This document shows positions 24,001-30,000 of a stretch of 43,990 bases of DNA, piece by piece. The stretch is from positions 435,924 to 479,913 of the forward strand of contig NMRA01000126.1 of assembly GCA_002633005.1 (NCBI GenBank), read 5' to 3'. A program made the translations under genes and the position numbers. The notes under the pieces are model-generated. The model searched no databases. It was given only the letters and a program-made list of their open reading frames with translations, and had not been told where the DNA came from. The DNA is from Phoronis australis. Its lineage: Eukaryota; Phoronida; Phoronidae. The number at the start of each line of letters is the position of its first letter. Within the stretch, counting starts at the first letter, position 1.

Positions 24001-27000
24001 AATGGCAGATAGTAGTGATTTTGTAAGTTACGCAGACTTAGAAAGCGAGCTTGATGAGTATTATGGGGACAGGGGTTGAAATGGGGGTGAAAGCGGCACT
24101 CTGGCCATAGGTGAAAATGGTAATGAGTTAGACTTTGGGTGTTTGAGGCCCTACGAACTCGACCCTCCTGCACTGGCGTCTTTGGCGACTGAAGCCGAGT
24201 TGTAGCCTACTTGGTCTGCGGACATTCCTTTTACTGAATCACGATTTAATTTTCTAACCTTTTCAGCGTCGAGCAATATGTATCTCAACTGTAAATCTGA
24301 AGTTTTTACCGGGACTGTCAAATCGCAGTCATGAATAGTGGACACTGATTTCATTTCTTCAAATGCTGAGTGTGTTTGGCAGGAACAATCATATCTAATT
24401 GTAGTGATGCTAACTGGATTTTGTTTCTGGAAAATAATACTCGTTTCTGTCTTGTCTGTTCCAAAATCATTCATGAAAGCTTTGTACCGTTCTGATTCGT
24501 CGATTATTTCGAACCAGTATCCGACTGATTCTGGGCTGGCTGTGGTCATGATATCAAATTATTTTCATGGCATCTACATCACATTTTCGATTATTGGGTA
24601 TTCACATATAAAAATTATGTGGATAGCATGCATTCCTACAAAATCTTTGACAAGAATAGACTGATGGAGTGCAATCACATTCATTATCACAGTCACCATT
24701 TTAATCCTTAGGCTCATACACAATATGTGCCAGACTACGTTCCCAGCAATGGTACTACACAATACATTTTCTCTGCATCAAATGCATTTACACATTGAAG
24801 AAACCTTCATCAAATCTCCGTTTCTGCAATGGATCGAAGCACGATTCTTCAAAATGGGTTGAGCACAGCATTGGCCCTGAATAGATCGTTTGCTCTAGCG
24901 TGTCTGACGCACAAACCTGTGCCATTTCTGGGCAATCTTAGGATCTTTTGGAAAGGCAAAAACTGAAACATCTGCCCGATTGCTACTACTGCATCCTCCC
25001 CTCACGCAACTTTTCATAATATTCAGTCGCACTCAGACCACTACGTGTCGCCGCTGATGTAAAACAACACAAACACGGAGACCGGATCTACTGATGACGT
25101 CAGAAAATGTTGGTTTTTTAATTTTTGCATTTATTTCTTGATTAAAATGAGAACACAAAATTGTCGGTAACTGAATTCAAGCACTTAAGACCATGGTTGG
25201 AAGGGTTTATGGTCTCCTACCATTGCTGTGAATGCCCACAAATTTCCAAAATATTTTCTACAAAGTGGTAAAGCATTAATGTGATGCTACATATCTTTTA
25301 TGAAAAAGGAGAAAATAAAATTTCCCTTGTCTGTCATGTTGTGTCCCAAACTGGCAAGATTTTATGGTTCCGGGTTCATCTAAATCTTGAATTGTTGGTG
25401 AATGAGCGGGCAACTCATAGGTAATGTGTACAGGCACCATTTTTGAATCTGCAATGGGTTTGCCAACCCTATTAAATTCTGAAGTGTTCTCCCAAATCGC
25501 CAATGGATTCGTTTTTGCACCCGTTTTTGGCGTTCGCCTCTTCATCTACCAATGCACTTGTCAGATATGTTTCCATTAACATCATCACAGCTGATATAGA
25601 TTTTCGTATGGATTCAATTACTGTGGCACTCCGTAGTGGCAATTTTGTTTGCATGTGTCTCAATAATATCTACCAAATTCCTTGATCGATCTCCGCAATA
25701 GAGGAGAGTTAGGACGAGTATGATTACTATGGCATCCCCTAGTGACAATTTGGATTTTCTTTGTATATGGCCCTATATCTAACAAGTTTTTTCGCAAATA
25801 AGTTTCTATCAAGGAGACGATAACATTTACCTTTTCCTGACAGATTTGTCTTAGTGTAAGCTGCACCCCATAGGGGCTTTATACTGTCTGTGGTGCAGAC
25901 ATGGACGCTTTCCACCAAGGCTTTGTATAGCTCTTGTTTTGAAAGTTGGCTAAGAGGCTTGTTGTAAGACGCCAATGACAATTTCCCAAGTTTTGCCGAA
26001 TGCAATATATTTTGCTGCTCCTTGTGGCTATTTGTATTATTTTTAAGTCCGCTTCTCTATCTGTCTAACTACACCGCTTTGTGGCAAATATTAGCTTGTG
26101 GCGTCCTGCTGTCTCTTTCACACCACTTGAGTGATCTTTATCAAATTGAGCAGTTATCCTTCTATTACAGATATGACAGCACCCCTAATTTTCATAGAAA
26201 TGCCACTACTGCTATATGGTATCCCTGGTATATGGCATGCGCACAGTGGGCACCACTGTAATTGTTCTTGTTTATATTAATTTGTAGCTGTTTGCATGCA
26301 AAGCTGTCTTTACAATGTGTTTTAATAACAACAAATTGGCTGCATGCAAACACAAGGTAATTCAGGTAATGTATTTCTGTTTGTACTAGCTTAGTACAGG
26401 TTGTCTATCCATCCAATGACCTGCTCTATTGCCATGCTTTACAGTGAAAATCCCCGACAACCTTGATGCTCTAGACGTTGCCGGTGGTCTCATCCAATCA
26501 GTGAAGGCATTCAGTGCACTACACTACCAGGCCCGCCTGTGCAGCGGTGATACTGTGCTCATTATGGATGGTGCTATGCAGTATGGTGTTGTCATGGTGC
26601 AGCTGGCTCTGCACTGGGGGGCAAAGGTCAGCATAGACACCATTGTCTGTTACACCTCTGTATTGCTTCTGTTTATCGAGCTCCTTCACAGACACAGACT
26701 TGTGCGCATTTTTTATTATTTTGTACTCTGTTTTAGATGTCTGCCTCTCTATCAGCCAAATCGCTCATCAGGTGTCTTCCTATTAAGGAGAGCACGCTAG
26801 CTGATGTAGGTTTTTGGATGGTCCCTCTGTAGAAGTGCCTCCCAGTGGCATATTTTGTCTCTGCCACGTTCGTTTTTGTATCTTCATGAAATTTAGTAAT
26901 ATATGAGTTTCTATTGAGGACATTGATTTTCGGACAAGTACGATAGTAGCGCCTGTAGCTGCAGTTTTGTAATTTGCTTCTGCATCTGTCTAATAAGTTC

Positions 27001-30000
27001 CTTGATGGACCACTTAAAGAATCATAAAAGTTGACTAATTAAGAGTGCACAGCCTACAAGTTATTGATGGATCTTGAATTTTGTGTTCATTTTGAGGATA
27101 GTATGTATGGTGGCAATTTCTGGTCAGATCTGATTGCTGTGGTGCATCCTAGTGACAAATTAATAGTTTTCTGCAAATCTTCATGAAATTTTGCTTACAT
27201 GTGCTCCTGATGAAGAGAGCCTGCATAGCTGATGATCATCTCATTGGAAATATTTGAAAAAATGACCACACATCTTACTTCTTTTGCCATGTGCAGTGGA
27301 CACTGTGGGTGCATACTAATTACGCTCTATGTTGCATTTGTCTGTCATTGGATGACTAGTAATGCGTTCTAAGCAGAATTTTATATTTGTATTGTAAATG
27401 AAATGTGCTCGTTAAGCACTCACATTTACATAATTAAATATTTACTTGCCTTAAAATTTTCATGTTCCTCCCTTATTATTTAATCTTCTTTAAAATGACA
27501 CTAAATCTGGTTTTAGCCTATTAACAGAATGACTTTCACATCCAATTCTTTGAAACAAACTAATGCTCTGTAACCCTCTACTACCCTCAAAACTTTCAAG
27601 GAGGATTTGAAAACTCCTTTCAAAGTTTGCTAAATGGGCAAGTGTAACATATGCTTTTAGCGAATTACACGGCAACTGTGGGGAAAGACCACCCAGCAAG
27701 AACTATATATCCAATCTATGACATAGGGAATATGAATTACACGGCAACTGTGGGGTAAGACCACCCAGCAAGAACTATAATATCCAATCTATGACATAGG
27801 GAATATGAATTCTCAGTTTATTCCTGCTTTTATCTTTGAAGATTGCCGCCAACGATGTGTTCGCAGGTGCCACAGTGAGGATTAGTTGAAATCATCAAAA
27901 CAGGGTTCAGTATCCTTTTAAAAATACGAGGGATTGTTTCAGAAATTAGTGCTTCTCTTATTGTGGTGTTTTCATGCTTGATTTCATTTTCCAGGTGCTC
28001 ACAACAGTGAAAAATGAAGATGAGAAGGCTTTTCTGGAGAAAAATCACCCTTCTATTGGTAAATAACATAATTATATTATGTCCAACAGTCCCAATTTTT
28101 AAGATTTCATCTAGGACTTACACTCCAGACTTCAACTCACATTTTTTCACATTACAAATACGTCTCGTTTGGACGACTCCAGTTTCCAAATCCAGATATC
28201 AATCTAATCAATTTCTAAGTGTTTGCATAGTCATGTGTCTGGCATCACAAGTCTCATGCCAGGCTTTAAGGTACACACATCTGTACCCATTATAATGTTT
28301 ATCAAACTGAACTCAGTTCACGTATTCTTATTGGGGTTTTTTTCGGGCAATAATGATCCTAACCTACAAGGATTTCAAGAGAAGCCAAACGTGTAAAGAA
28401 ATCACCAGACAGTTTCACTGTACAGTACTGTAATTTATTTCAGCCTGTGTGTTATTGCTGTTTGGAGGAGTTAGAATGCCTTAGCCAGGATCATCAATTA
28501 GTAAAACTCGTTGGAAGCTGAGTCAAATGGCAGGGTTATGAAATTGTTTTTTAACCATATCAATGTACGGTAAGAATTTTCCAGTTTGTGGCTGTCTCCA
28601 AAATTTGGGAAAACAAAATTCAAGCCAACATTGTATTTTCCATGATTTTGAGATTTTACAAAGGGGCAATTTTGCATTTATTTTCTTGTTAAAATTCCAG
28701 GCATTGGGTGTTTTTGTATAGCGGGGTCTGAAACAGACTTTTGGATTCACTTACAATAACGCTGATTACTACGGGTTGTTAAAAACTGCCACCAGTGCCC
28801 TGGCCTGACTGCAGCTGTATTCTACGAATTGGATTAAAGTGAATGGTTGCTATGCATCCCTCACACATTTATAACCAATAATACTACTTCAAGTCATGAA
28901 TTTTAGACATGGTTAAATCTAGCTTTTTTCTCGGAATTCTTGGATTTAGATGCCCAGTATTGAGAATTTCTGAAATTTGGTAAAAAACCTCAACCTTGCA
29001 CAAAATAATTTTTTCACTGTCCCAAACTAGAGTATTTTTACCATACCAGTTAGCATTGTAAACTGTGAACCAAACAATATAAAAATTATTCCTTTGGCCA
29101 TTTCAGCTCAAATAATCCTGTTAGAAGGTAACAGCAGTCTGTTGGTTAGCAGTGTAATGGAAGAAACTGGAGGTCTGGGTGTTGATTGTATTGTGGACTT
29201 TGGAGGTAGATATATGTTGTATGTTAAACTTCATCTGAGAAATCAGACAGTGTGGCAAGCAATCTTCACTATATAAGAACTTTACTCCATTTATTGTCAT
29301 GCCTTTTGTCTTTAATATCAAGATACTTCAAGTACTTAAAGTTTATGACAGCATAACATTTTGGAGCACTATCTTGTGATATTTTCAATGACCCACACAT
29401 CAAGCTGCGACAACCTTGGTGTCTGCTAACAACCAAACTCAGTGTGAAAGGTTCGACTAACTTTGCAGTTTTTATTGATGCCCCTCTTGTTCTGGAGTTA
29501 AGTTGGTATGAAATGGTCAATAGAGTTGGATATCTTAATCATCTGAATACCATTTAGGTATACAGTGTTTTTTAGTAGGGTAGCACATCTCAAAGTGTTA
29601 GATTCCATCATTGGGAAATGTCAAAGTAAGTAAAGCTTGTCAAACATTGAGAAATCGAAAACTTCACATTTCCTGGAAAGTTGCTATGTCTCAAATAACT
29701 AGAACTTTATCCTTTCCACTGATTATTGATTAAGTTGAATCTTTTATGTGTTCTAGAGTTCATCTCCGTAGTGCAATGACAAAAATTTCAGTGTTTGCTC
29801 TAATTATATTTTTTAATTTTTTGATGAATAAATGAATTGAATATTATTTTGATTGATATTTTTAAGTCAGTTAAAAACTATGGAAAAGTACAAAACAGTA
29901 TGGACAATTATGTAGAATTTTTTAATGAAAATACTTATCTACTATTAATACTTAAAATATATGTATTTATTTATTATTAAAATATATATTTAATTAATTA

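Noticed and set aside
26429-26800. 123-codon continuous frame as a single-exon protein
   Set aside because: It is CRYZL1 exon 5 read through its donor into the intron and repeat copy D.
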